Positions 7,245 to 15,232 of a DNA stretch of 33,501 nucleotides are shown one piece after another. Made by a program: the position numbers and the translations under genes. Each line of letters starts with the position of its first letter. Position 1 is the stretch's first letter. The DNA comes from Marmoricola sp. (lineage in GTDB: Bacteria; Actinomycetota; Actinomycetes; Propionibacteriales; Nocardioidaceae): the NCBI GenBank assembly GCA_025964795.1, contig JAOPYC010000094.1, positions 1 to 33,501 on the forward strand, read 5' to 3'. The notes beneath the pieces were generated by a model. It saw only the letters and a program-made list of their open reading frames with translations, ran no database searches and was not told where the DNA came from.

Positions 7245-8108
7245 CTACTCGGCCAGCAACCCGAGCAGGTAGGTGCCGTAGCCGCTCTTGAGCAGCGGCT
7301 CGGCGCGCTCCCGGAGCTCGTCGTCGCTGAGGAAGCCCATCCGCCAGGCCACCTCCTCGGGTGCGCCGATCTTGAGTCCCTCGCGGTTCTCGATCGTGCT
7401 CACGTAGTTGCCGGCCTCGAGCAGCGACTCGAAGGTGCCGGTGTCGAGCCAGGCCGTGCCGCGGGGCAGCACCTGCACCTGCAGGCGTCCCTGCTCCAGG
7501 TAGATGCGGTTGATGTCGGTGATCTCCAGCTCCCCGCGCGGGGACGGCTTTAGCGCCTTGGCCATGGCCACGACGTCGTTGCTGTAGAAGTACAGCCCGG
7601 GGACGGCGTACTTGCTGCGCGGGTTCGCGGGCTTCTCCTCCAGGCTGATGGCGCGGCCCTCGGCGTCGAACTCCACCACGCCGTACGCCGTCGGGTCGGC
7701 CACGCGGTAGCCGAAGACGGCCCCGCCGTCGATGTCGTTGAACCGGCGCAGCTGGGTGCCCAGGCCACCGCCGTGGAAGATGTTGTCGCCCAGGACCAGG
7801 GCGACCGAGTCGTCCCCCACGTGCTCCTCGCCGAGGATGAAGGCCTGGGCGAGGCCGTCAGGGCTCGGCTGCTGCACGTGGGTGATGCTGATGCCGAACT
7901 GGGAGCCGTCGCCGAGCAGCCGCTGGAAGCCAGGAGCGTCGTGGGGGGTGGTGATCACCAGGATGTCGCGGATCCCCGCCAGCATCAGCGTCGAGAGCGG
8001 GTAGTAGATCATCGGCTTGTCGTAGACCGGCAGCAGCTGCTTGCTGGGTCCGAGGGTGATCGGGTGCAGACGAGAACCGGCGCCGCCGGCCAGGATGATT
8101 CCGCGCAT
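7245..8108 (-). CDS. rmlA: Glucose-1-phosphate thymidylyltransferase RmlA
   Basis: A 287-residue nucleotidyltransferase that joins dTTP and glucose-1-phosphate to dTDP-glucose, the first step to dTDP-rhamnose and other dTDP sugars. Seen: the N-terminal nucleotide-binding loop [45 protein letters not shown] with the metal-binding Asp, [28 protein letters not shown] and [16 protein letters not shown], all diagnostic for RmlA; the length is normal. The ATG lies 6 nt after a TAGTTT -10 box, so the mRNA is probably leaderless. rmlB, rmlC and rmlD are not in the window. It borders a surface-polymer cluster and probably feeds it. Confidence 0.97.
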   Translation of the reverse strand: MRGIILAGGAGSRLHPITLGPSKQLLPVYDKPMIYYPLSTLMLAGIRDILVITTPHDAPGFQRLLGDGSQFGISITHVQQPSPDGLAQAFILGEEHVGDDSVALVLGDNIFHGGGLGTQLRRFNDIDGGAVFGYRVADPTAYGVVEFDAEGRAISLEEKPANPRSKYAVPGLYFYSNDVVAMAKALKPSPRGELEITDINRIYLEQGRLQVQVLPRGTAWLDTGTFESLLEAGNYVSTIENREGLKIGAPEEVAWRMGFLSDDELRERAEPLLKSGYGTYLLGLLAE

Positions 8109-8114
8109 GCTGAC

Positions 8115-8120
8115 AAACTA
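8115..8120 (-). promoter_or_regulatory. -10 box for leaderless rmlA
   Basis: On the minus strand TAGTTT (TANNNT) followed by 6 nt (GTCAGC) and the rmlA ATG; no Shine-Dalgarno sequence. This spacing puts transcription start at or next to the start codon. Confidence 0.55.
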
Positions 8121-8168
8121 GTGGGACAGCTGCCGTGTTCGCTGCGCCGGAGCCGGTGAGCGGCCCGA

Positions 8169-8174
8169 TAAACT
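8169..8174 (+). promoter_or_regulatory. -10 box for the GT2-like gene at 8183
   Basis: TAAACT (TANNNT) 8 nt before the ATG at 8183, no Shine-Dalgarno sequence. With the rmlA box it forms a divergent pair of near-leaderless promoters in a 74-nt gap. Confidence 0.45.
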
Positions 8175-8182
8175 CCCGCACC

Positions 8183-9619
8183 ATGGCAACGCCCCCAGAG
8201 CAGAGCAGTCAGCGCGCCCAGATCTCCGTCCTGGTCATCGTCGAGGACGCGGACGGGCTCGTCGAGACCGTCCGGTCCCTCGACCTGCAGACTCTCCCGC
8301 GCTCCCAGTACGACGTGCACGTCCTGCTGGCGACCACCGACACCCACCTGGCCGATCGGCTGCGGTCGCTGGAGAAGCGGCGCCCCAACGTGGTGTTCGT
8401 CGACGCTTCGGCGGGTCTCGGAGCAGCGGTCTCGTCGACGCTCGACGGTCTCGACGACGTGCTCGTGCTCCCGCTGGCGGCGGGCACCTTGCTCCACGCG
8501 GAGGCGCTCGAACGCCTCGCCGGCGCGGCCACCGGGGGAGCCGTCGCGGGCCGTCGCTCCGGTGACGGCGCGGTGCTGCCGGCGTCGACCGCGCGGCCGT
8601 TGACCACCCCACTGACGTTCCTCGCGGCCCCCCTGCCCGAGGCCCGGGCGGCCGCAGGCGCGGCGACGTCCGCACCCGTCCCGGAGTGGCTGTCGACCTG
8701 GCAGCAGGCGGTGCTCGCGCAGGAGCAGCCGGTCACGGAGCTCCTCGACTACCCCGCGGTCCGCGGTCAGGAGGTCGTCACGCTCGGCCAGGCCGACGTG
8801 CGGGAGCCCGAGCTGAGCTGGCAGGGCACCCGGCTCCACCTGCGCGTCGGTGTCGCCGCGCACGGGCTGGGCACACCGACCGACGCGACGTTCTTCCTCC
8901 ACCACGTGGGCCTCGGGCTGGAGTACCTCGTCGACGCCCAGGTGACCCTCGAGGGGTCGGAGCTTCTGCTCACCGGCTCGTTCGACCCGAGCGACGCCGC
9001 CCTGGGCAGCGAGCTGCCTGGCGGCGAGTGGCTGGTGGCCTTCGAGGTCGCGTCCGGAGCCGACGTGCTCCGGGCCCTGGTCCCGAACTCCCGGATCACC
9101 CCCGCGATCATCAACGGTCGTCCGGTCATGCGCACGATCCAGCGCGACGAGCTGGGCCTCCAGGTCGACCGGGCCCGGCGGAGCCTGGTGGACGCGGACC
9201 CCGACTCGGCCGAGATCACCGAGTCGGTCGCCGGCACCCGGATGGTCCTGCCCCTGCGCAACCTCTACCTCGGCGGAACCCCCGTCGTCACCGGGACCAT
9301 CGTGCTGGGTCGGTTGCCGGTCCGCGCCGACATCAGGGACACCCCGGACGGGCCGGTGCTGGAGGCCTGGCTCTCCGGCCTGGTCGGGAGCTATCCGATC
9401 GGCGTCAAGTTCGGCGGCGCACCCGTGCGCTCGACCGGACTGGTCCTCGAGGTCGACGGGATCGGCGGCATGCGCGTGGCCAAGGCCAAGACCAAGCCCG
9501 CCGGCCCCAACGCGGGTCCGGGCGCCGACCCGACGCCGGCCACGATCGTGGACCGGCTGCGCGCTGCGGTGCCCGACCCCGTCGCGAAGGCGCTGGGTCG
9601 CCGCGGAGGACGCTCCTAG
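8183..9619 (+). CDS. Degenerate GT2-like protein with C-terminal beta-rich domain, cell-surface cluster
   Basis: A 478-residue protein. The frame is open to 8135, but the ATG at 8183 fits a -10 box 8 nt upstream. Residues about 12-130 follow the course of a GT-A (GT2) domain: ISVLVIVEDADGLVETVRSL in place of the usual SVVIPVYN start, then a Rossmann-like alternation, then VLPLAAGTLLHAEALERL exactly where active enzymes have FLDSDD-x-L-x-P-x-ALE. The DxD metal site is therefore missing and catalysis is unlikely. Residues about 210-420 are rich in beta strands (LHLRVGVAAHG, LLLTGSFDPSD, MVLPLRNLYLGGTPVVTG), similar in character to the accessory domains of teichoic acid glycosyltransferases. It ends tail-to-tail with the methyltransferase in CTAG. 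Probably a structural or binding partner in glycopolymer synthesis (inference). Confidence 0.7.
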   Translation: MATPPEQSSQRAQISVLVIVEDADGLVETVRSLDLQTLPRSQYDVHVLLATTDTHLADRLRSLEKRRPNVVFVDASAGLGAAVSSTLDGLDDVLVLPLAAGTLLHAEALERLAGAATGGAVAGRRSGDGAVLPASTARPLTTPLTFLAAPLPEARAAAGAATSAPVPEWLSTWQQAVLAQEQPVTELLDYPAVRGQEVVTLGQADVREPELSWQGTRLHLRVGVAAHGLGTPTDATFFLHHVGLGLEYLVDAQVTLEGSELLLTGSFDPSDAALGSELPGGEWLVAFEVASGADVLRALVPNSRITPAIINGRPVMRTIQRDELGLQVDRARRSLVDADPDSAEITESVAGTRMVLPLRNLYLGGTPVVTGTIVLGRLPVRADIRDTPDGPVLEAWLSGLVGSYPIGVKFGGAPVRSTGLVLEVDGIGGMRVAKAKTKPAGPNAGPGADPTPATIVDRLRAAVPDPVAKALGRRGGRS

Positions 9620-10365
9620 CCGACCGGGGCGAAGTCCGAGCCCAGCTTCTCGCGGAGCGTCGTGGCCAGGTTGCCGCGCATCGCGGCGACGTCCTCGCGC
9701 TGGTCGCGCAGGATCTCCAGGAACCCGGACTCCAGCACCATCTCGGGCTGCAGCACCGTGAGGCGGTCCATCAGGTCCTCCGGCACCGGCTGCGGGTCGG
9801 GACGCCGGAACTGCGCCACGATCTCGTCGTAGTGGTCGGCGAGCGTGGTGTCCTCGGGGTCCAGCCCGGTGACCAGGAGCAGCCCGGTCGGCCAGGTGTC
9901 GACGGGCAGCACCGACAGCCCGGGGCGGTACTTCGCGAGCACCTCGAGGATCGGGTAGACGTCACCGGTCCACAGGTTGGTGGCGCGGGCGCGGGCCGCC
10001 TCCTTGACCGAGCGGGGGAGCACGTCGTCGAAGATGATTAGGCCGTTCGGGCTGCTGTTGCGCTCGGTGTTGATGAAGTCGCGCAGCGCGAACTCGAACA
10101 GGTGCAGCCCGTCGATGAACGCCATGTCGAAGGGCCGGCCCTGCGTCGGCTCCAGCGGGTTGTCCCGGCTGAAGTACTCGTCGCTCGTCGTCCGGAACAG
10201 CGCGATGTCGCCGTCGATCGGGACCACGAGGGCGAAGCCCGGGTCGATGCCGACGGTCCGGCAGCGGGAGAGGCGCAGGCACTTGCCCTCGGCCACGCCG
10301 ATCTCGAGGTAGGCCTGCGGCTGGAGCTGCTCGTGCACGCTGGTGAAGAAGTCGAGGTAGTACAT
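9616..10365 (-). CDS. Class I SAM-dependent methyltransferase (Methyltransf_24-like)
   Basis: A 249-residue protein. Motif I YLEIGVAEGKCLRLSR (about 19-34) lacks the full GxGxG but has the acidic start and glycine of the family; VGIDPGF follows as the end of strand beta2, and DMAFIDGLHLFEFALRDF (about 93-110) with GLIIFDDVLP are the hallmark of the Methyltransf_24 group, in which the Asp-His region binds a metal. The last 70 residues are helical and probably a separate tail. It lies 9 nt downstream of the large polymerase on the same strand, so it is co-transcribed and likely methylates a sugar or the end of the polymer (inference). Its TAG stop shares CTAG with the convergent neighbour. Confidence 0.85.
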   Translation of the reverse strand: MYYLDFFTSVHEQLQPQAYLEIGVAEGKCLRLSRCRTVGIDPGFALVVPIDGDIALFRTTSDEYFSRDNPLEPTQGRPFDMAFIDGLHLFEFALRDFINTERNSSPNGLIIFDDVLPRSVKEAARARATNLWTGDVYPILEVLAKYRPGLSVLPVDTWPTGLLLVTGLDPEDTTLADHYDEIVAQFRRPDPQPVPEDLMDRLTVLQPEMVLESGFLEILRDQREDVAAMRGNLATTLREKLGSDFAPVG

Positions 10366-10374
10366 GGATAGACC

Positions 10375-13300
10375 CTAGGCGCTGGAGGGACCGAAGACCC
10401 GGTCGACCACGCGGCCGGCGGCCTCTCCGTCGTCCCAGGGGGCGTAGCGCTCGCGGAAGTCCGCGCGCGCCCGGGCGTAGCCGTCGTCGACGCCGTCGGA
10501 CCGGGCCAGGTGCTTCACCAGCTCCTCCTGGTCGGTGAACAGCGGTCCCGGAGCGTCCCGCTCGAAGTCGAGGTAGAAGCCGCGGACCCGGTCGCGGTAG
10601 TCCGCCAGGTCAGGCACCAGGAACATGATCGGCCGGTCGAGGGTGACGTAGTCGAACATCACCGAGGAGTAGTCGGTGACCAGGGCGTCGCTGGCCAGGA
10701 AGAGGTCGTTGATGTCGGGGTAGAGGGTCACGTCGATGACCCCGGAGGACCCGTCGCCGCCGACCGAGTCCCCGGCGGAGGTGTTCGCGTGGCCGCGCAC
10801 CAGGACGACCGTGCCCGGCAGGGCCGTGACGACCTCGACCGGGTCGAGGTAGAGCACCTTGGAGTGGGCGCCGCCCGACCGGGCCGTGTCCCGCCAGGTG
10901 GGGGCGTAGAGCAGCACCCGCTGGTCGTCGCGGATGCCGAGCCGCCGGCGTACGTCGCGGCCCGCCTCCAGGTGGCCGGGCCGGACGAGCGCGTCGTTGC
11001 GCGGGTAGCCGGTCTCCAGCACCGGTCCGTGGTAGCCAAAGGCGCGCGGCAGGATCTCCGAGCAGTAGGGGCTGGGGGAGACCAGGTGGTCCCAGACCGA
11101 GGCCTCGTAGACCATCGTCTGCTGGTAGGTGATCGACAGGAAGCGCTTGTCCTCGATGTCGTTGGCGATCTTCTTCAGCGGGGTGCCGTGCCAGGTCTGC
11201 AGGTAGACCTGCCCGGGGGCCTTGCGGAAGAAGTAGGGGAAGTTGGCGTTGTTCACGACGTACGCCGCCCGGGCGAGCAGCGCGTACCACTCCTCGCTGA
11301 GCCGGACCACGGCCCGGGTGCCCTCCGGGACCCTGACCGAGCCGTCGGCGACGCTCCAGACGAGGTCCAGCTCGCTGCCGCGGCGGACGAGCTCACGGGC
11401 GATGGCCGCCGGGGAGTCACCGGCGCTGGTGCCGGTGAAGGTCTCGAACAGGACGCAGGGCAGGAGCGGCTCCCCGATCGAGGCCTCGTAGACCTCGGTC
11501 CGCAACCAGCGCTGCCGGCGCTGGGGGGCGTCGGCCTCGGGCAGGGCGGTGGTCCTGACCACGAGGGTGGACAGGTGGGTCATCCCGACGTCCAGGTTCT
11601 GGTCGGCGTGCTCCACCACCAGGGGCAGCCGCGCGCGCAGGGAGCCGTCCGCGAACACGTAGCCGTCGTCGTCCGGCACGTCCTCGCCGCCCGGGGGAGC
11701 CAGCAGGGCGAGGTCGTAGGAGCCGAGCGGCAGCGGCCCCGGACCGAGGTTCCAGGGGTCCTGGACGAGCGGCACCTCGACCTCGAAGTCGCCCGCGGGC
11801 AGCGGCTCCGAGGCCAGCCCGTTGGTCCGGGTTCCGAGCAGGAGCAGCCGGTGCCCCTCGGCGGCGAACGCAGTCCCCCGGACGACGAGGCTGCGCTCGC
11901 CCGGGGCGACACCCGAGACGGCCACGGCCGGCTTCGGCTCGTCGACCAGGACGGACTGCGAGCCGCCGCGGTGCACGAAACCGCCGGCGGACGCCTCGCC
12001 CAGCACGCCGGGCTCCTCGCCCCAGAGGGCGTGCAGGCGGCGACCCGATGCGTGCCGCGTGACGAGCCTCCGGGACGGGCCCGGGGTGACCACGACGCGC
12101 ACGGTGCCTGGTTCGTCGCTGCTGACCGTGAGCTCCGGGTCGACGGACCGCAGGTCGCCGAGCGTCGCGGAGACGACCGGGTCGGACACCGAGGTCCGCA
12201 GGGTCAGCTCGAGCGTCGTGTCGTGCAGCATCCGGTGCCCGGCGGTCCAGGCGTAGGTGTCGTGGACCTGGACGCGGTGGCCGGTGTCGACCACGCCCGC
12301 CAGGCGCACCAGCCGGCCGCCGCACTCGTGGGGCTCACGGCTCCCCCCGGAGCCCAGGTTGAACACGTGGGTGATGTCGCTGACCCGCTCGAACCCCGCC
12401 TGGGTCTGGGTGAACTGCAGGCGCAGCCCGGTCTGTCCGGCGGGTGCGACCCGGGCCAGCCACTCGGCGTCGAGCCGCGCCTCGAACCCGGTCTCGCTCA
12501 TGTCGGCGAAGGCCAACCGGGCCAGGTGGTCCAGACCCGGGTCGGCGTAGCGGGTGAGCGGGACTGCGAGGTGCTGGCCGTCGTCGGCGACCAGGTTCAG
12601 CTCCAGGACGTGGGTCCCCATGCTGGTGGGCAGCGGGGTCAGGTACGCCGACCCGCGGAGCACCAGGGTGTGGTCCTCCCACCGCGTCTCCACCAGGCGT
12701 ACGACGGGTCGCACGTCCACGGCGTACACCTGACGCAGCCAGTGGGGGAGGTCCGCCTCGCTCACCTCGAACGGCGGGACGTACTCCAGGTGGTCGCCCT
12801 CGGCCCGGGTCGGCAGACCGGCGGGATGCTGCTCGAACCAGGCACGCATCTGGACGGCCAGGTCCAGGTGGCCGTGGCTGAGCAACCAGGACTTCACCCG
12901 GTTGCGGAAGGCGACCCGGTGCCAGACGGTCTCGGGGACCTCGTCGCGCAGCCGCTCGAGGCGGTCCTGCAGCATCGCGAGGTAGGCCTCGTCGGCGTTG
13001 AGCGCGGCGATCAGGTAGTTCGGCAGGTCGTAGTCGAGCAGCTTGAGGTACCAGCTCTCGCGGACGACCTGCGGCGCCTTGCGCATCAGCTCGGCGCACT
13101 GCTCCTGGCTGCGCAGGCGGTCCGTGAGGTCGAGGATCGAGGCCTTCTGCTGGGTGATCGAGCTGCCGTCGAGCCGGGTGCGCCAGACGTAGACCTTCTG
13201 GCGCAGGACGTCGATGGAGCGGGCGGTGAGGTAGGCCCGGGTGATCGGCACCTGGTCCTCGTAGCGAACCCCCTCCATGAACCGGAACTCGTGCCTGCTC

Positions 13301-13917
13301 CAGAACGAGCGCCGGAAGACCTTGTTCCACGCCGTGATGTCGAGCAGCAGGTCGGGCTCGTCCTTCAGTGAGATGCCGGACCGGTTGCGGCCCATCGTGC
13401 GGTTGACCCAGTGCGGCTTGATGGCCGTAGCCGCGTCGCCGCGGGCGAAGGCGCCGGTGATGAAGTCCGAGCCGCTGTGCCGCAGCTGGTTGACCATGTC
13501 GCGGTAGGCGTCGGGCATCACCAGGTCGTCGGAGTCGAAGAAGGCGATGAACTCGCCGGTGGCGTACTCCGCGCCGGTGTTGCGGGCCGCGCCCAGCCCG
13601 GCGTTCTCCTTGGTGACGATCCGGATGCGGTCGTCCTCGGCGGCGTACTCACGGACGATGTCGGCCGAGCCGTCGGTGGAGCCGTCGTCGACCACGATGA
13701 ACTCGATGTCCTCGAGGCTCTGGGTCAGCACGCTGTCCAGGGCGGGCCGGATCCACTCGCGGACGTTGTAGACGGGGATCACCAGGCTCAGCGCCGGCCC
13801 GTCGTGCGGGCGCCGGTTGGCCACCTTGCGTCCGACCCGGCGGGCGTAGTCCGGTGCGCGCCTGATGCGTCGCGCCACCGCCCGAGCCTTGCGCAGCGGG
13901 GGTCTGGACGCGGGCAA
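10375..13917 (-). CDS. Large GT2 / CDP-glycerol glycerophosphotransferase fusion (teichoic-acid type polymerase)
   Basis: About 1180 residues. The frame is open back to 15258, but that is the shadow of the opposite-strand genes; I choose a TTG at 13917 with GAGGAGG 5 nt upstream and a TATCAT -10 box further up (13953-13958). Order: a basic N-terminus (1-40); a GT2 domain (about 43-270) with SLVIPVYNVREWI, VVDDGSTDGS, ENAGLGAARNTG and FFDSDD (127-131); a helical part; beta-rich linker domains (about 400-780); and a TagF-like CDP-glycerol glycerophosphotransferase domain (about 795-1180) with YLQTWHGTPLKKIAND, YAPTWRD, LVRGHAN, DINDLFLASDALVTDYSSV and the final RFGP-type tail. The His-containing WHGTPLK and DYSS motifs are the catalytic and CDP-binding signatures. 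It would polymerise glycerol-phosphate or ribitol-phosphate units and add a sugar at the membrane face. Confidence 0.9.
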   Translation of the reverse strand: MPASRPPLRKARAVARRIRRAPDYARRVGRKVANRRPHDGPALSLVIPVYNVREWIRPALDSVLTQSLEDIEFIVVDDGSTDGSADIVREYAAEDDRIRIVTKENAGLGAARNTGAEYATGEFIAFFDSDDLVMPDAYRDMVNQLRHSGSDFITGAFARGDAATAIKPHWVNRTMGRNRSGISLKDEPDLLLDITAWNKVFRRSFWSRHEFRFMEGVRYEDQVPITRAYLTARSIDVLRQKVYVWRTRLDGSSITQQKASILDLTDRLRSQEQCAELMRKAPQVVRESWYLKLLDYDLPNYLIAALNADEAYLAMLQDRLERLRDEVPETVWHRVAFRNRVKSWLLSHGHLDLAVQMRAWFEQHPAGLPTRAEGDHLEYVPPFEVSEADLPHWLRQVYAVDVRPVVRLVETRWEDHTLVLRGSAYLTPLPTSMGTHVLELNLVADDGQHLAVPLTRYADPGLDHLARLAFADMSETGFEARLDAEWLARVAPAGQTGLRLQFTQTQAGFERVSDITHVFNLGSGGSREPHECGGRLVRLAGVVDTGHRVQVHDTYAWTAGHRMLHDTTLELTLRTSVSDPVVSATLGDLRSVDPELTVSSDEPGTVRVVVTPGPSRRLVTRHASGRRLHALWGEEPGVLGEASAGGFVHRGGSQSVLVDEPKPAVAVSGVAPGERSLVVRGTAFAAEGHRLLLLGTRTNGLASEPLPAGDFEVEVPLVQDPWNLGPGPLPLGSYDLALLAPPGGEDVPDDDGYVFADGSLRARLPLVVEHADQNLDVGMTHLSTLVVRTTALPEADAPQRRQRWLRTEVYEASIGEPLLPCVLFETFTGTSAGDSPAAIARELVRRGSELDLVWSVADGSVRVPEGTRAVVRLSEEWYALLARAAYVVNNANFPYFFRKAPGQVYLQTWHGTPLKKIANDIEDKRFLSITYQQTMVYEASVWDHLVSPSPYCSEILPRAFGYHGPVLETGYPRNDALVRPGHLEAGRDVRRRLGIRDDQRVLLYAPTWRDTARSGGAHSKVLYLDPVEVVTALPGTVVLVRGHANTSAGDSVGGDGSSGVIDVTLYPDINDLFLASDALVTDYSSVMFDYVTLDRPIMFLVPDLADYRDRVRGFYLDFERDAPGPLFTDQEELVKHLARSDGVDDGYARARADFRERYAPWDDGEAAGRVVDRVFGPSSA

Positions 13918-14046
13918 TCCGGCCTCCTCGTGGACGTTTCCGTGAACACCGGATGATAGCCGTCCGGTGGCAGCCGCCCCGGCACCGTCAGGGTGAGTCC
14001 ACACGGTTCGACCGTCGTGTCCGATGGGTGGAAGGGACCGCCCCTC

Positions 14047-14052
14047 TAGGCT
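14047..14052 (+). promoter_or_regulatory. -10 box for leaderless GT2 gene at 14059
   Basis: TAGGCT followed by 6 nt and the ATG; no Shine-Dalgarno sequence. Confidence 0.55.
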
Positions 14053-14058
14053 CTGCGC

Positions 14059-15156
14059 ATGCCGTTCCGCCGCCGAGTGCCCGCGCGGCCGCACCCCACG
14101 GTCAGCGTCGTGGTGCCGGTGTACGACGTCGCGGCGTACGTCGAGGACTGCCTGACCAGCATCGCGCGGCAGCCGGTGGACGACCACGAGGTGATTGTCG
14201 TCGACGACGGCTCCCCGGACCGGTCGGTGGAGGTCGTCGAGAGGCTGATGCGCCGGGACGGGCGGATCCGGCTGCTCCGCCAGGCCAACGCCGGCCTCGG
14301 CGCGGCCCGCAACGCCGGTGTCGCCGAGGCGACCGGCACCTACCTCGCCTTCGTCGACAGCGACGACGTGCTCCCGCCCGACGCCTGGGGGGCGATGCTC
14401 GCCTCCCTGGAGCGGACCGGCTCCGACCTTGCCGTGGGCACCGCGGAGCGCGACGACGGCATCCGCCGCTGGACCACCCCGCTGATGCGCCGCAACCACG
14501 AGGTCGCCCGCCCGGGCATCGACGTCGCGCAGCAGCCGCTGATCCTGGCCGACGTGTTCGCCTGGAACAAGCTCTACCGGCGATCGTTCTGGTCCGGGGC
14601 CGGGCTCTCGTTCCCCGAGGGGACGCGCTACGAGGACCAGCCGGCGCTCACCCGGGCGTTCCTCGCGGCCTCCTCGTTCGACGTGCTGACCGAGACCGTC
14701 TACCGGTGGGCGGTGCGCGAGGACCGCTCCTCGATCACCCAGAAGCGGCACGAGACCGCGGACCTGGTCGACCGGCTCGAGACCAAGCGGGACAGCGCGC
14801 GGGTCGTGCGCGAGCGCGCCGGCGACGAGGTGGTGCGGGTCTTCTTCGCCGAGGTGCTGCCCGTGGACCTCTGGGAGTACTTCCGGGCCGTGCCGGGCTG
14901 CGACGCGGACTACTGGTCGCTGCTCGTCGCGGGGGTGCGCGAGCTCTGGAACGACCGGACGCTCCCCTTCGAGGAGACGGCCGTGCCGCCCCAGCAGCGG
15001 CTGATGGGCTGGTTCGTGGCGCAGGACCGGCGGGCGGATCTCGAGTCCCTGCTGGCCTGGATCGACGCCAACCGGCCGTTGCCCTTCGAGGGCGGAGAGC
15101 TGGCCCACCCCTGGCGCGCGGAGGCCGGCCTCCCGCCTCTTCCGGGCGGGCAGTGA
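14059..15156 (+). CDS. Family 2 glycosyltransferase
   Basis: A 365-residue inverting glycosyltransferase. GT-A motifs: VSVVVPVYDVAAYVEDCL, VIVVDDGSPDRSVEVVE, QANAGLGAARNAGVAEATG, FVDSDDVLPPDAW (metal-binding DSD), and further on FAWNKLYRRSFWSGAG and GTRYEDQPALTRAFL. It matches the GT2 part of the divergent 1180-residue polymerase at many of the same points (AWNK, RRSFWS, RYEDQ, SSITQ), so the two are paralogues. The last 100 residues are helical and may contact the membrane. Transcript probably leaderless from TAGGCT. It adds a sugar in the surface-polymer pathway; donor and acceptor unknown. Confidence 0.92.
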   Translation: MPFRRRVPARPHPTVSVVVPVYDVAAYVEDCLTSIARQPVDDHEVIVVDDGSPDRSVEVVERLMRRDGRIRLLRQANAGLGAARNAGVAEATGTYLAFVDSDDVLPPDAWGAMLASLERTGSDLAVGTAERDDGIRRWTTPLMRRNHEVARPGIDVAQQPLILADVFAWNKLYRRSFWSGAGLSFPEGTRYEDQPALTRAFLAASSFDVLTETVYRWAVREDRSSITQKRHETADLVDRLETKRDSARVVRERAGDEVVRVFFAEVLPVDLWEYFRAVPGCDADYWSLLVAGVRELWNDRTLPFEETAVPPQQRLMGWFVAQDRRADLESLLAWIDANRPLPFEGGELAHPWRAEAGLPPLPGGQ

Positions 15157-15162
15157 CGCCCG
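15143..15162 (+). terminator. Weak hairpin overlapping the GT2 stop codon
   Basis: CGGGCG (15143-15148) and CGCCCG (15157-15162) flank the stop codon of the GT2 gene. The 6-bp stem has no T-tract; possible weak terminator before the acyltransferase promoter. Confidence 0.3.
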
Positions 15163-15192
15163 TGGCGCCACGGATCGACCCGTCGTGACAGG

Positions 15193-15198
15193 TAGTCT
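15193..15198 (+). promoter_or_regulatory. -10 box for the acyltransferase
   Basis: TAGTCT with GTGACA close upstream but too near for a -35; transcription would start about 15205, leaving a short leader with GGAGGA at 15218-15223 before the GTG at 15233. Confidence 0.4.
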
Positions 15199-15232
15199 GA
15201 CCCGGCTCTCGGAACCCGGAGGATGGAACGAA

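Noticed and set aside
10510-13371. Plus-strand open frame of 953 codons
   Set aside because: It is antisense to the GT2/glycerophosphotransferase gene and consists of Val/Gly/Arg/His/Gln repeats without domains.
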